A stretch of 48,494 nucleotides of DNA from Gammaproteobacteria bacterium (GTDB lineage: Bacteria; Pseudomonadota; Gammaproteobacteria; Pseudomonadales; Pseudohongiellaceae), in the NCBI GenBank assembly GCA_029242705.1, contig JAQWTK010000085.1:1-48494 (forward strand), given 5' to 3'. This document shows positions 34,763 through 43,875 of this stretch, in pieces. The notes under the pieces are model-generated. The model worked only from the letters and a program-made list of their open reading frames with translations. It was not told the origin of the DNA and did no database searches. The number at the start of each line of letters is the position of its first letter. The stretch's first letter is position 1. Made by a program: the position numbers and the translations under genes.

Positions 34763-36415
34763 TTAATTCGAGAGTAACAGGATTCCTTGAATCATACTAC
34801 TGTCGTGCCCAGTGAATACGAACATGTCGTCTACCGAGTCTGCATTGAGTCGCGTCAGAACAATATCGCCATTGTTGGGAGTTGAGTCTAATTCAATCGC
34901 GATGTCTTGTGTTTTTCCTGTTACGGATTCCAGGTGAGGATTGCCTGCTATAGAAAGACCATCGATGATTTCTCTAATGTTGATTTCGTAATCATTTTTT
35001 TCTCTAGAGTATCCGAGCGTGCCTAGAAATTGTCGTGATTCAGATTCAGATTCGATGCTATTGAGAAATATCTGAATCTGGTTGTCGACCAATAGTGCTA
35101 AATCTTTCTGTGACAGAATGTCATCGAAATTTCCGACGCCACTGCGAATAATTTCGCCTTCTTGGTTTTCTCTAGCCTCCCTAGTCAGCTCCTGAAAAGA
35201 AGTGGCTAGTCGGATAACTGAGGGGAAGCGCAGGGTTACGGTTATTTTTCTGGTTGGACGCCTAGCGAATCGTTCACCATTGTTCGGGTAGACAAAAGCT
35301 TCGATAGCTACGCTGCCCGATAAGGCTAACCAAATAAAAACATCGCCAACAGAAATAGGTTCTACGCGCCATAACCACAGATCTTTTAAGTTGTCTTCGT
35401 TTTCATCATATAGAAACGCGCTTAAAACGTTTCCCCCGGAGCGGAGTACTTGTTTGGGGTTTTCCAGCTCCATACCAGAAACTGTTCCCTCAAAGAGCGA
35501 TACCTTGCCTCCCTCTCTAAGCAACAAGTCATCAATTTTATCACCGTTTACGTCATCCAAAATTTCCTCATGTGTTATGGCTACTACTCCAGTAAGGTTT
35601 GAGAAATCTAAGTTGTCTATATCAAAATCACCAAGTCTTTCCTCTATTTCAGTAATGTTTAGAGAGTAGGAAGATGTGTTTGGAAAGTAGGACGAACTTG
35701 ATTCGTTGGCAATAAACACTTCTAGCTTTTCATCGGTCCGAGAGATTAAATCATCGAGCCCATCATTATTAATGTCCCTCAATTCCATGAAGGGTATTCG
35801 CACTCCTTGGCCGATTTGTCTTTCTAATCCATTCGGCTGTAGAGTGGTCCGCACGCGATTATTAGATTTAACGGTGAATCCTGGTTCATAATCTTCATCA
35901 TTGGCGATAAACAAGTTGAGGTTGCCAGCGCCAGGGATAATGAGATCTTCTTTCTCGTCGCCATTAATATCTCGAGAAAAAAATAATCGATTAATACCTT
36001 TGTTTAAAAATCCTGGCAAGCCGGATTTCACTACTATTGGCTCCTGTATGACATCGGCTTCAATATGCCACGCTAATACATCAGTTCCGTTTACTAAGGC
36101 GACAATTGCAATTTTTCTATCATCACTGTAATTGGTGCTGAGGTCCCAACCGATAGATGCACTAGAAAAATTTATTTCGTCATAGCCATTAACGAAATCG
36201 AAGCCTTTTTCTTGGTGAAAATACACTCTCAATATCTCGCCTACTACAACAACTAAGTCATTGAGGCCGTCGTCGTTGAGGTCGGCTACGACTATTCGTT
36301 CGCTTTCCGCTGGCAGCATAAATTGCTGTTTTGAAAAGCTAAGATCATCGGCTATAGCGATACTGGAGGTTAGCCAACCTATAACGATACCTATGATTAA
36401 CTTAACAATTTTCAC
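34763..36415 (-). CDS. Exported FG-GAP/VCBS repeat protein (second of the pair)
   Basis: A 550-residue protein with a signal peptide (about residues 1-22, ending SIAIAD). At least four calcium-binding FG-GAP/VCBS loops are seen: DLNDDGLNDL (45-54), DINGDEKEDL (148-157), DINNDGLDDL (213-222) and DVNGDKIDDL (287-296), with a weaker DENEDNLKDL later. Such repeats form integrin-like beta-propellers that bind ligands or partners outside the cytoplasm. The last 200 residues lack clear repeats and may be a separate beta-rich domain. Its start overlaps the stop codon of the other FG-GAP gene by 4 bases, so the two are translationally coupled and probably work together. Confidence 0.85.
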   Translation of the reverse strand: MKIVKLIIGIVIGWLTSSIAIADDLSFSKQQFMLPAESERIVVADLNDDGLNDLVVVVGEILRVYFHQEKGFDFVNGYDEINFSSASIGWDLSTNYSDDRKIAIVALVNGTDVLAWHIEADVIQEPIVVKSGLPGFLNKGINRLFFSRDINGDEKEDLIIPGAGNLNLFIANDEDYEPGFTVKSNNRVRTTLQPNGLERQIGQGVRIPFMELRDINNDGLDDLISRTDEKLEVFIANESSSSYFPNTSSYSLNITEIEERLGDFDIDNLDFSNLTGVVAITHEEILDDVNGDKIDDLLLREGGKVSLFEGTVSGMELENPKQVLRSGGNVLSAFLYDENEDNLKDLWLWRVEPISVGDVFIWLALSGSVAIEAFVYPNNGERFARRPTRKITVTLRFPSVIRLATSFQELTREARENQEGEIIRSGVGNFDDILSQKDLALLVDNQIQIFLNSIESESESRQFLGTLGYSREKNDYEINIREIIDGLSIAGNPHLESVTGKTQDIAIELDSTPNNGDIVLTRLNADSVDDMFVFTGHDSSMIQGILLLSN

Positions 36416-37971
36416 GGTGAGGCTACCAGGAAGGTGGTTGTAGTGCCGTGACGTATCACAAGATCAGGATTGTTATCTTTGTTTAAAGAGAGGACTTCAA
36501 ATTCGAAAACGGAGCGTGGTGAAACGTATTCCCAAAATGGGATATCTGCGATCTGGAGTGATTCGTTGATTCTTTTTGCGGCCAACGTGCCATTCTCAGT
36601 AATATAGAGGGCGTCATTAGCTCCGTCGCCATCGATATCATATTTTAATGACATTTGCTCTGATAGTCCTCTGACATTAGCAGCTGAGAAGCTCTCTTCT
36701 AAGCGGGAACTTGGTCGACGCTCAAAAATTTGTTCAGATTCGATTCCTTCAGATTGGTATATTAGCTGCACTCGGTTTATTGAGGCGTTTCGAATAGCGT
36801 CAACTACAGGAATTGTGTAGTAATTAACGTTCAGTACTGGTTGACCAATGGGATTCAAATTAATGAAATCAAGTCGAACATCATAACCTGAAAAGCGCAT
36901 AATTTGGGTGGGCTGCGTGAATTGGAACTGCCCATTTTGGTTTAAATAAAACCGCGCGTCCCATTGGCTGCCATCTCCGCTTAATCTATATATATCTTGC
37001 AAGCCATCGTTGTTGATATCGATTATCTGAATATTGCCTCGAGTTTCTATAGGTGAGTGCCAATCCGCGGCTTGACTAAAACCTTCTGGGCTTTGGTAGT
37101 GGATATTAATTTGGCCTTCTCCTCTATCGTTGACATTGAGGTAGATAAGGTCTTGTAATTGGTCGCCATTAAGTTCGGCGAGTATTAATGGTGGCATCCA
37201 AGATTCGCTGCGAAGTAAGGCTCTAGAGTTTATAGATTTAGGTTCCCAAGTTTCAATAAACCCATCAAAAGGGGAAGGGCGTTCTGCTTTTAATTCGACT
37301 ATTACTCCATCATCTGGATTTATTCCAATACGGGCATCCAGCGCTGCTTCTTGATTGTTTCTTTCGGCGGCAGTAAGGTTTTCGTTAGTTGTGCTGATCG
37401 TTGAGAGAATTTCAAATTCTTCGTTACCCTTTCCAAGGAATATTCCATAGTTATCCTTTCCTGGTAGGACTAAGTCGATATAGCCATCATTATTAATGTC
37501 ATCAATTTTTTTTATAAACTGAATTTCTTCAAGGTTTGGTGTTGACGCAATTAAATCCCATTCGGCTAATTGTTTAATATTTCCGGCATAGCCCTCTATT
37601 GCTGCAGAAAGACTAAACACGCCGTTACTAGCTACGAGCAATAATTCTTTGCCAGGATCTTTTCGAAGGTCTGCAAAGCCAAGGCCAATAATTTCAGTTT
37701 TAATCTCAATACTTTGTGGTTCTGATGAAAAACTGCCATCTTCTTTTTGACGATGAATTCTAAGCTCTCGTCCGATAATAGGATCGTAGTGTGAAAATAT
37801 TATGTCTTTTGCGCCATCACCATTTATATCTTCAGTAATGAATTGGTCCCAATTGCTGTCGCGTACGAGTTCATAAGGGACGTAATTATCTTGGGCATAA
37901 ACCCTTGGTAGAGAGATAAAGAAAGTAATCGCAATCGAGATTGTGAAATTATATTTTGTAAGCCTTGCCAT
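36412..37971 (-). CDS. Exported FG-GAP/VCBS repeat protein (first of the pair)
   Basis: A 519-residue protein. The open frame extends upstream into the PDZ gene, but the ATG at 37971 gives a clean signal peptide (MARLTKYNFTISIAITFF, cleavage after VYA near residue 26), so that start was chosen; an ATG at 38028 is the alternative and would overlap the PDZ gene. Calcium-loop repeats are DINGDGAKDI (48-57), DINNDGYIDL, ELNGDQLQDL, DINNDGLQDI and DIDGDGANDA, spread over the length as in a beta-propeller. It lies 28 bases after the PDZ gene and overlaps the next FG-GAP gene by 4 bases. Ligand unknown. Confidence 0.83.
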   Translation of the reverse strand: MARLTKYNFTISIAITFFISLPRVYAQDNYVPYELVRDSNWDQFITEDINGDGAKDIIFSHYDPIIGRELRIHRQKEDGSFSSEPQSIEIKTEIIGLGFADLRKDPGKELLLVASNGVFSLSAAIEGYAGNIKQLAEWDLIASTPNLEEIQFIKKIDDINNDGYIDLVLPGKDNYGIFLGKGNEEFEILSTISTTNENLTAAERNNQEAALDARIGINPDDGVIVELKAERPSPFDGFIETWEPKSINSRALLRSESWMPPLILAELNGDQLQDLIYLNVNDRGEGQINIHYQSPEGFSQAADWHSPIETRGNIQIIDINNDGLQDIYRLSGDGSQWDARFYLNQNGQFQFTQPTQIMRFSGYDVRLDFINLNPIGQPVLNVNYYTIPVVDAIRNASINRVQLIYQSEGIESEQIFERRPSSRLEESFSAANVRGLSEQMSLKYDIDGDGANDALYITENGTLAAKRINESLQIADIPFWEYVSPRSVFEFEVLSLNKDNNPDLVIRHGTTTTFLVASP

Positions 37972-37999
37972 CAAATTATCTAACCATTGTCTAAAGTTG

Positions 38000-38971
38000 T
38001 TATTCTTGAATTTCGATGAGTTCGCCATAATCACTAGTAATATTAAATAGGCCAAGAATATTATGGGAACGCTCATTTCCGGTTCGAGAGTAGCTATAAA
38101 ACGCAAATAACCAAAAGTCAAATATTGAGAAACTTTTGCGCGATAAGTTGAGCGAGGAACTGTATTGTAGTAATGGGCGCATACTTATGCGACTAATACT
38201 TCTTCCCGGATCCCAGAGCTTTAGTCGTCGTTCGGTGATCGAATTTCCATCATAAATAGTGAGTATCAATTCCTCGCCAAGATCGAAGTCTCTATTAACT
38301 TGCGTGATTAGATCTTGGGCTGAATTAAGATAGCGGCCATTAATTCCTAGTATTCTATCGTTAACTTTTATCCCAGCGGCAGTGAGTGGACTATTGGCAA
38401 ATATCTCTATAACTTCGGCTGTTGCAACTTGCTCTTGGTCTCTAATGCGTAAGAGGTCCGTTTTATAACTGGCTCGTGTGGCTATCGGGTCGACTCTATA
38501 TAATTCTGTGGCCGATCCCGAGGTAGATATTTCTCGACCATCTAGATTTATTGAGAACACAGTGGTATTTCTCTGGATTCGAAATTCATAATTTCCGGTA
38601 TTGGTTTGTTTTTGAATGGCTAAAACTACATCTGGAGTATTCGTAACTATATTATCTATAGATAATATAACATCGCCAACCTGAATACCGGCGGAGGCGG
38701 CGGGGCCGTTTGCAGTCACAGATCGAACTCTTACGCCAGGCAGTCTTTCAACATTTAGCAGTGAGTCGCTTTCATTGACAGTCATATCTAACCCGAAATC
38801 AACGGCTAAATTGGTGCTGTTTTCTTCGCGAAAAGAGACATCCTCTGCTGAGAGTGTAATCTCAGGAATCAGAATTGATGGTTCATAACTAATACAAGAG
38901 GTTAGGCTGAAAATTATTGTTAATACTGCAATAATTCTCTTTGTATTTTTGCTATTCACTAACATTCTCAT
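38000..38971 (-). CDS. Lipoprotein with two PDZ domains
   Basis: A 323-residue protein. The lipobox SLTSC puts the lipidated cysteine at residue 26. Two PDZ domains follow, about residues 75-150 (VRSVTANGPAASAGIQVGDVILSIDN) and 180-260 (IFANSPLTAAGIKVNDRILGINGRYL), with the carboxylate-loop features of bacterial PDZs. No protease domain is visible, so it is likely a binding or scaffold protein that grips C-terminal tails. An AGGAG ribosome site precedes the ATG. It lies 10 bases after the ABC permease gene and may act as the periplasmic partner of that transporter, which is inference from position. Confidence 0.85.
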   Translation of the reverse strand: MRMLVNSKNTKRIIAVLTIIFSLTSCISYEPSILIPEITLSAEDVSFREENSTNLAVDFGLDMTVNESDSLLNVERLPGVRVRSVTANGPAASAGIQVGDVILSIDNIVTNTPDVVLAIQKQTNTGNYEFRIQRNTTVFSINLDGREISTSGSATELYRVDPIATRASYKTDLLRIRDQEQVATAEVIEIFANSPLTAAGIKVNDRILGINGRYLNSAQDLITQVNRDFDLGEELILTIYDGNSITERRLKLWDPGRSISRISMRPLLQYSSSLNLSRKSFSIFDFWLFAFYSYSRTGNERSHNILGLFNITSDYGELIEIQE

Positions 38972-38981
38972 GCATTAGCTC

Positions 38982-39839
38982 CTAGATATTCTTTCGCTTA
39001 ATAGAAAATATGGTCAGACTTACAAAAATGACGAAAGCAGGCAGCGGAGCCCATAGGTTCAGTTGCAATACATCTGCATTTACCAGCACGTCGGAATATC
39101 CTCGGACAATCCGACTTACGTCTTGGAGATAAGAGGCATCTATTAGCGATGGCTGGAATCGAGCGTATAAATAGTCTGCGTAACTACCTAGCATGCTCTT
39201 GAAAATATCAATAGTTAAAGTAATCCCGAGAGCTGTTGTTATCGCCTGAGTCGCGGATTGCGCGATAGTTGAAACAAATAGTCCAAATGCAATTGCAGCA
39301 GGGAGCGGCACGATTGCGAGTTTCAGCCCCATGCTTATTTCCGCAAGAATTTCTTCCTCGCTAATTAGTTCAAAACCGTCCTCTATAATGGCACCAAATT
39401 CCCACAAGAATCCGCTAATTAGGTAAGAAGTTATCATTAGTATTGCAATGGATATTATCGTGAGTAAATTAATCTGAAACAATTTGGCAAGAATAAGAGC
39501 GGGTCTGCTCGCGCGACGAATAAGTATATGCCTTACTATCCCCGTGTCACGATCATAGCTAAAACTGTATGCTGCCTGTGCTACTACAAGTAAACCTAGG
39601 ATAGTGAGCCCTGTACTCATACCATCAACAAAATGGCCGTAGGCGTTTAAGTTTACTATGTCATTAAAGTTTGAATTAGACATTAGGTTGTTTCGCGTTG
39701 ACGTTCCGACTTCTGTCAGCCATGTAAGAAGTGATTGAAGAATTGCGAATGCGGCCGGAGCAAACAAGATAAATTTGCTAGAGAATGTATTTCTAGCAAT
39801 GAATAATTCTGATTTTAGTGCTATTACAAAACCATTCAT
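38982..39839 (-). CDS. ABC-2 type transporter permease
   Basis: A 285-residue integral membrane protein with about six transmembrane segments: one near residues 25-43, a group from about 75 to 165, and the last near the C-terminus (LPAFVIFVSLTIFSI). A long loop between the first and second segments holds STRNNLMSNSNFNDIVNLNAYGHF and may reach the periplasm. The topology and the YSFSYDRDTGIVRHILIRRASRPALILAKL coupling segment are typical of ABC-2 exporters such as NosY. It overlaps the ATPase gene by 4 bases, confirming a pair. The exported substrate is unknown. Confidence 0.9.
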   Translation of the reverse strand: MNGFVIALKSELFIARNTFSSKFILFAPAAFAILQSLLTWLTEVGTSTRNNLMSNSNFNDIVNLNAYGHFVDGMSTGLTILGLLVVAQAAYSFSYDRDTGIVRHILIRRASRPALILAKLFQINLLTIISIAILMITSYLISGFLWEFGAIIEDGFELISEEEILAEISMGLKLAIVPLPAAIAFGLFVSTIAQSATQAITTALGITLTIDIFKSMLGSYADYLYARFQPSLIDASYLQDVSRIVRGYSDVLVNADVLQLNLWAPLPAFVIFVSLTIFSIKRKNI

Positions 39840-40756
39840 GCGCTATTCTCGCTCGTTATCTCGCGAAACAAATCGGTTAGTGATGGAGTTTTTACTATTA
39901 ATTCATCTACGGCTACTTGGTTTTCAACGAGAAGACGATTCAGCTCGGCAGAATTCATGTCACTTAATGATAAATTTATGTAACCTTCGGAGTCGCTACT
40001 TAAAATTTCTATTTTATTATTTGAATTTACAACCGTCATTGCAGCAGACTCATTGCTAGTTCGAAGTTTAATCGTTAAACCGGCATCTGAAAGCAGGGTA
40101 TCGATAGCGCCATTCACGCAGATTTTACCATGATGCAGAATTGCCACATGGCTACAAATATTTTCCAGATAAGGTAGTTGATGACTAGAAAGGAGGAAAC
40201 TTGTTCCCTCTTGCTGATTTAAATATCTTATTAATTCAAGAACATCATCGACGCCGCCAGCGTCGAGACCATTAAAGGGTTCATCTAGAATTATTAAGTC
40301 GGGGCCACCTAGTAACGCGTGTGCAATTGAAGCTCGACGTTTATTGCCTAAAGATAAGTTTCGAATTTTAAATTTTGAGAATCTATCAATGCCGAGCAAT
40401 GTCTCAACTTGTTGAGGTGTTCTAACAATCTTTTCACATAGAAGTGCGGCGTGTTCAAGGCTTTGGTGTACTGTAAGATTCGGATGTAGGCTTGGAGTGT
40501 CGAAAACCCCAATAACTTTACCATTGGCTTCACACAATGATTGAGGAGAGAAGGTTAGTAAAGATATTAATCCTGAATTGGCACTTTGTAATCCTAGCAA
40601 GCATTCGATTGTTGTTGTTTTTCCGGATCCGTTTAGACCCACTAAGCCAAGAACCGCTCCTTTTTTGAGTTCCAAATCAAGGTTTTTAAGTACGTCATGA
40701 GATCCGTAACTTTTATTTAGCCCCTTTACGGTTAATGCAATCTCATTAATATCCAT
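39836..40756 (-). CDS. ABC transporter ATP-binding protein
   Basis: A 306-residue ATPase of the ABC-2 exporter. Walker A is GLNGSGKT (residues 40-47), Walker B is LIILDEP (154-160), the D-loop GLD follows and the switch histidine is in LLSSHQLPYLE. The signature reads LSLGNKRR (134-141) rather than LSGGQ, an accepted variant in this exporter group. After the core a 90-residue C-terminal extension, as in NosF/CcmA-like ATPases, could contact the permease or regulate it. It lies 13 bases downstream of the M16 protease gene. Confidence 0.93.
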   Translation of the reverse strand: MDINEIALTVKGLNKSYGSHDVLKNLDLELKKGAVLGLVGLNGSGKTTTIECLLGLQSANSGLISLLTFSPQSLCEANGKVIGVFDTPSLHPNLTVHQSLEHAALLCEKIVRTPQQVETLLGIDRFSKFKIRNLSLGNKRRASIAHALLGGPDLIILDEPFNGLDAGGVDDVLELIRYLNQQEGTSFLLSSHQLPYLENICSHVAILHHGKICVNGAIDTLLSDAGLTIKLRTSNESAAMTVVNSNNKIEILSSDSEGYINLSLSDMNSAELNRLLVENQVAVDELIVKTPSLTDLFREITSENSA

Positions 40757-40769
40757 TCTTAATGGGGTG

Positions 40770-43745
40770 TCATTCTACGAATAATTCTTCGATCTGGACC
40801 TCTTCCACCATTCCGAATTGGCCAAGATCATCGGTATCGATGATCGAGAGATCCCCAACAATAGAAATCAACTTTGGTCGGTCCTTTACATGCTCTTCTT
40901 GAAAAGTGAGCAACTCATCCAAGTTTGCAGTTTGAAGTTGCTGATAACGCGCTCGTCTAGGGTCAGTCTCATAACCTAATCTTTCCCAGTTCCTTACTGC
41001 TCCGATCACTTCTCGGAAGTTTAGCTTTGATGTTCGGTAACGATTCAATAAGGAGTTAACGGATTCTTCGAAGCGCTCCGAGGAAGTCGGCATGTTGTCT
41101 ATTAGGTCTAAAAACGCAGAAAGCGCATCTATAGTTTTATCTGTCTGTGTGCCGATCACTCCTAGCATGAGGTTTTCAGCATTTTGGCGACTTCCTTGGG
41201 CATAGCGCGCCTGAGCCGAATAAGCTAGCGCCCTAGCTTCACGTAATTCTTGGAATACAACGCTAGACATACCGCTCCCGAAATAATTGGTATAAATGGA
41301 GGACATGACATCATCTTCAGGACTGTATTCTCCATCAGCAAATTCGATACGAACCTGGGCTTGAGCTGTTTGCTGGTTAACTACCTTTACTTCTGTCTCA
41401 TCGATCGCTCGTGCTTTACGTAATCTGAAGTCTGGTGTGTCTCGTAATTCGATATCGATTGCATGTTGGCGGCGGAGTACTTCCACCAATTCTTCTAACG
41501 GCATGGAACCAGTGTACGCAATTGTATGTTTATAGTTGAGTAAGTCCGCTGGTAGCGATGTTAGTTCGTTAAGATTAGTTTCCGTTATCTCTTGTGTTGT
41601 TAGTGCCTCTAATAATGGGGATTCCTGACCGTAGCGATTGTACATATAGAGTGCTTGCGCTATTGCTGGAGGAGAACTTTTTCTGTCCTCTCGAGATTTG
41701 AGTAAGATTCCTTTTAGTTGCTCGAGGGTTTGCGTTTCTGCGGTGGGATTTTTGATTAACTCCATCATTAATGCCAAGGAGTCTTCAAATTCATCATCTA
41801 GGCCAGAAACTGTAAAAGCGGAAGAATTTTCACCCGCACCGAATCGAAATTCAGAGCCCATGCGATACCATTCTTTTTGTAATTCTTCATTGCTAAGGTT
41901 CTGGGTACCTGCGACATCCATGAGCGCGGCGGAAAGACCTAATTTTTCATTCTCTTCAGTGCCCACTTCCACGCCGATCGAGAATGTGAATAAATCATTT
42001 AAGGGGTTAGGCGCATAGTAGAGCTCTACGCCATCGGCGAACTCTATTACTCGGTAATCAGCGTCGGGTTCCACGAAAGAAGGTTCAATTTCTTCGTATT
42101 CCATGGCTAAAATATTAGCGGCAAATCCTGATTGACGGCTAGGGTCAATATTTACGGGATCGATTTGGGGTTTCTCAACCGGCGGTAGAACATGCTGATC
42201 ATCTACCCGATAGACCGAAACATAGTCGGCGCCGAAATACTTGTTGGCAACAGCTACAACATCATCTTTATCAAGCGTCTCCATTCGATCAATTTCAGAT
42301 ATGTGGTAGTCCCACTCAGAGCCCTCGATAAAAGATGTTCTCATCGCGTCTACTCGTGCGGTATTGAACTCTAAGCTGGCTTTTTCATTCTTTTTAAAAT
42401 CATTAATGATCGCCGGGATAATCCAGTCTTCAAACTCACCAGACTTAATTAGGTTAAGCTGGTCCAAAAGCAGTTGTTCAACTTCTTGGAGAGTTTGGTT
42501 GGGCCTTGGCACTCCATAAAGATTTTGGGAGCCATAATCGTTTAGGAATAGTGGGGAGGAGCCGGCGTTAGAAACAAGTTGTTGTTGCGTTAGGTTTAGG
42601 TTTATTAGACCCGCAGTACGATTATCAAGAATCATATCAACTAGAATTAGCGCCTCCTTGTCTTCATGCCCGTTTTCAGCGGTACGAAACGCAATCGACA
42701 CTTGTTCTTCGCCTGGATACTGAACGGTTCTTCTTTCGGCGCCTTGCAGGGAGGGTTCATCCCATGGGCCTACTTCTTCGATTGGCTTAGATTCCCAATG
42801 CCCAAACTTTTCACTAATCAGCTCGATAGTTTCCTCGATATCGATATCGCCGCTTATGAAGATTCCCATATTGTTTGGAACGTAATAGGTATCGAAATAA
42901 TTTTGAATATAAACCAGTGAGGGATTTTTCAGATGATCTACTGTCCCGATGGTGGGTTGCTGTCCGTAGGGGTGAACTTTATATAGTAACTCATCGATAG
43001 CGGTGCCAATAATGCGCCCAGCGTTATCTAGGGTTCTATTTTTTTCTTCATAGACGGTTTCCAATTCAGTATGGAATAGCCTAAAAACTGGGTCCACAAA
43101 ACGATCGGATTCGATCTCAGCCCATTGTTGTAAACGATTGGAAGGCAGCCCTATTTTATAAACTGTTTCTTCGTACCAAGTGTGAGCATTAAGGCCGGTT
43201 CCACCCATGGTATTGTATAGCTTATCGATTTCGTTAGGGATTGCGTACTCCGCGGCTTCTTGCGCAGCGCGATTGATTTCACTATAGATTTCGGCTCTGC
43301 GAGCTTCATCAGTTTCTGAGAAGTGTTCTTCGTATAACGCGACAATCTCGTCAAGGAGGGGCTTTTCCGCGGCATAATTTAGTGTGCCGAGGTTTTGATT
43401 GCCTTTAAACAAAAGATGCTCTAGATAATGAGCGAGACCCGTGCCGTCTGCCGGATCATGTTTACTGCCAGCTCTGACGGCAATTTCGGCGTAGAACCTA
43501 GGCTCTTCATGATTTTCGGTTAGGTAAACCTGTAAGCCATTGCTCAGTTCATATATATGCGCGTTTAAGGGATCATTTTCATTGGGTTCGTTTATTCTCT
43601 TGTAGCCAAGCGAAAGAGCAGCTTCGGGCTGATTAGCCGAGTTTTCATTAATGTCCGATGAGTCATTACAGGCAGCGAGCCCAGCCATTAGCATCAGGGT
43701 TAGGGCAGGTCGGAACAAATTCTTCGAAAACACGCTAATATTCAT
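40770..43745 (-). CDS. M16 family zinc metallopeptidase lipoprotein (two fused M16 units)
   Basis: A 991-residue protease of the pitrilysin/insulinase family. The lipobox LAAC places the lipidated cysteine at residue 26. The N-terminal half holds the inverted zinc motif His106-x-x-Glu109-His110 (HYLEH), and the third ligand is a glutamate in TELETVYEEKN (227-234); an inserted helical hairpin separates the two, longer than in many family members. The C-terminal half is a second, catalytically silent M16 unit ending LSIIVGDLS, so the single chain forms a complete clam-shell. These enzymes degrade or trim peptides up to small proteins. As first gene of the cluster it could process what the ABC exporter delivers, which is inference. 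Confidence 0.93.
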   Translation of the reverse strand: MNISVFSKNLFRPALTLMLMAGLAACNDSSDINENSANQPEAALSLGYKRINEPNENDPLNAHIYELSNGLQVYLTENHEEPRFYAEIAVRAGSKHDPADGTGLAHYLEHLLFKGNQNLGTLNYAAEKPLLDEIVALYEEHFSETDEARRAEIYSEINRAAQEAAEYAIPNEIDKLYNTMGGTGLNAHTWYEETVYKIGLPSNRLQQWAEIESDRFVDPVFRLFHTELETVYEEKNRTLDNAGRIIGTAIDELLYKVHPYGQQPTIGTVDHLKNPSLVYIQNYFDTYYVPNNMGIFISGDIDIEETIELISEKFGHWESKPIEEVGPWDEPSLQGAERRTVQYPGEEQVSIAFRTAENGHEDKEALILVDMILDNRTAGLINLNLTQQQLVSNAGSSPLFLNDYGSQNLYGVPRPNQTLQEVEQLLLDQLNLIKSGEFEDWIIPAIINDFKKNEKASLEFNTARVDAMRTSFIEGSEWDYHISEIDRMETLDKDDVVAVANKYFGADYVSVYRVDDQHVLPPVEKPQIDPVNIDPSRQSGFAANILAMEYEEIEPSFVEPDADYRVIEFADGVELYYAPNPLNDLFTFSIGVEVGTEENEKLGLSAALMDVAGTQNLSNEELQKEWYRMGSEFRFGAGENSSAFTVSGLDDEFEDSLALMMELIKNPTAETQTLEQLKGILLKSREDRKSSPPAIAQALYMYNRYGQESPLLEALTTQEITETNLNELTSLPADLLNYKHTIAYTGSMPLEELVEVLRRQHAIDIELRDTPDFRLRKARAIDETEVKVVNQQTAQAQVRIEFADGEYSPEDDVMSSIYTNYFGSGMSSVVFQELREARALAYSAQARYAQGSRQNAENLMLGVIGTQTDKTIDALSAFLDLIDNMPTSSERFEESVNSLLNRYRTSKLNFREVIGAVRNWERLGYETDPRRARYQQLQTANLDELLTFQEEHVKDRPKLISIVGDLSIIDTDDLGQFGMVEEVQIEELFVE

Positions 43746-43875
43746 TTGAAAATTCCTCAGTTTATTGCTGTCCGTTATTCTAAGTTTATATGGCCAGACA
43801 GCCTATTCAGATCACATATTGCATATTCTTATGCTAACCTGATTTGCTGCTTGTATAAATAAATCATCACTGAAA

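Noticed and set aside
37972-38121. N-terminal extension of the first FG-GAP protein into the PDZ gene
   Set aside because: The ATG at 37971 starts a clear signal peptide, while the extension only reuses the PDZ coding region in another frame.
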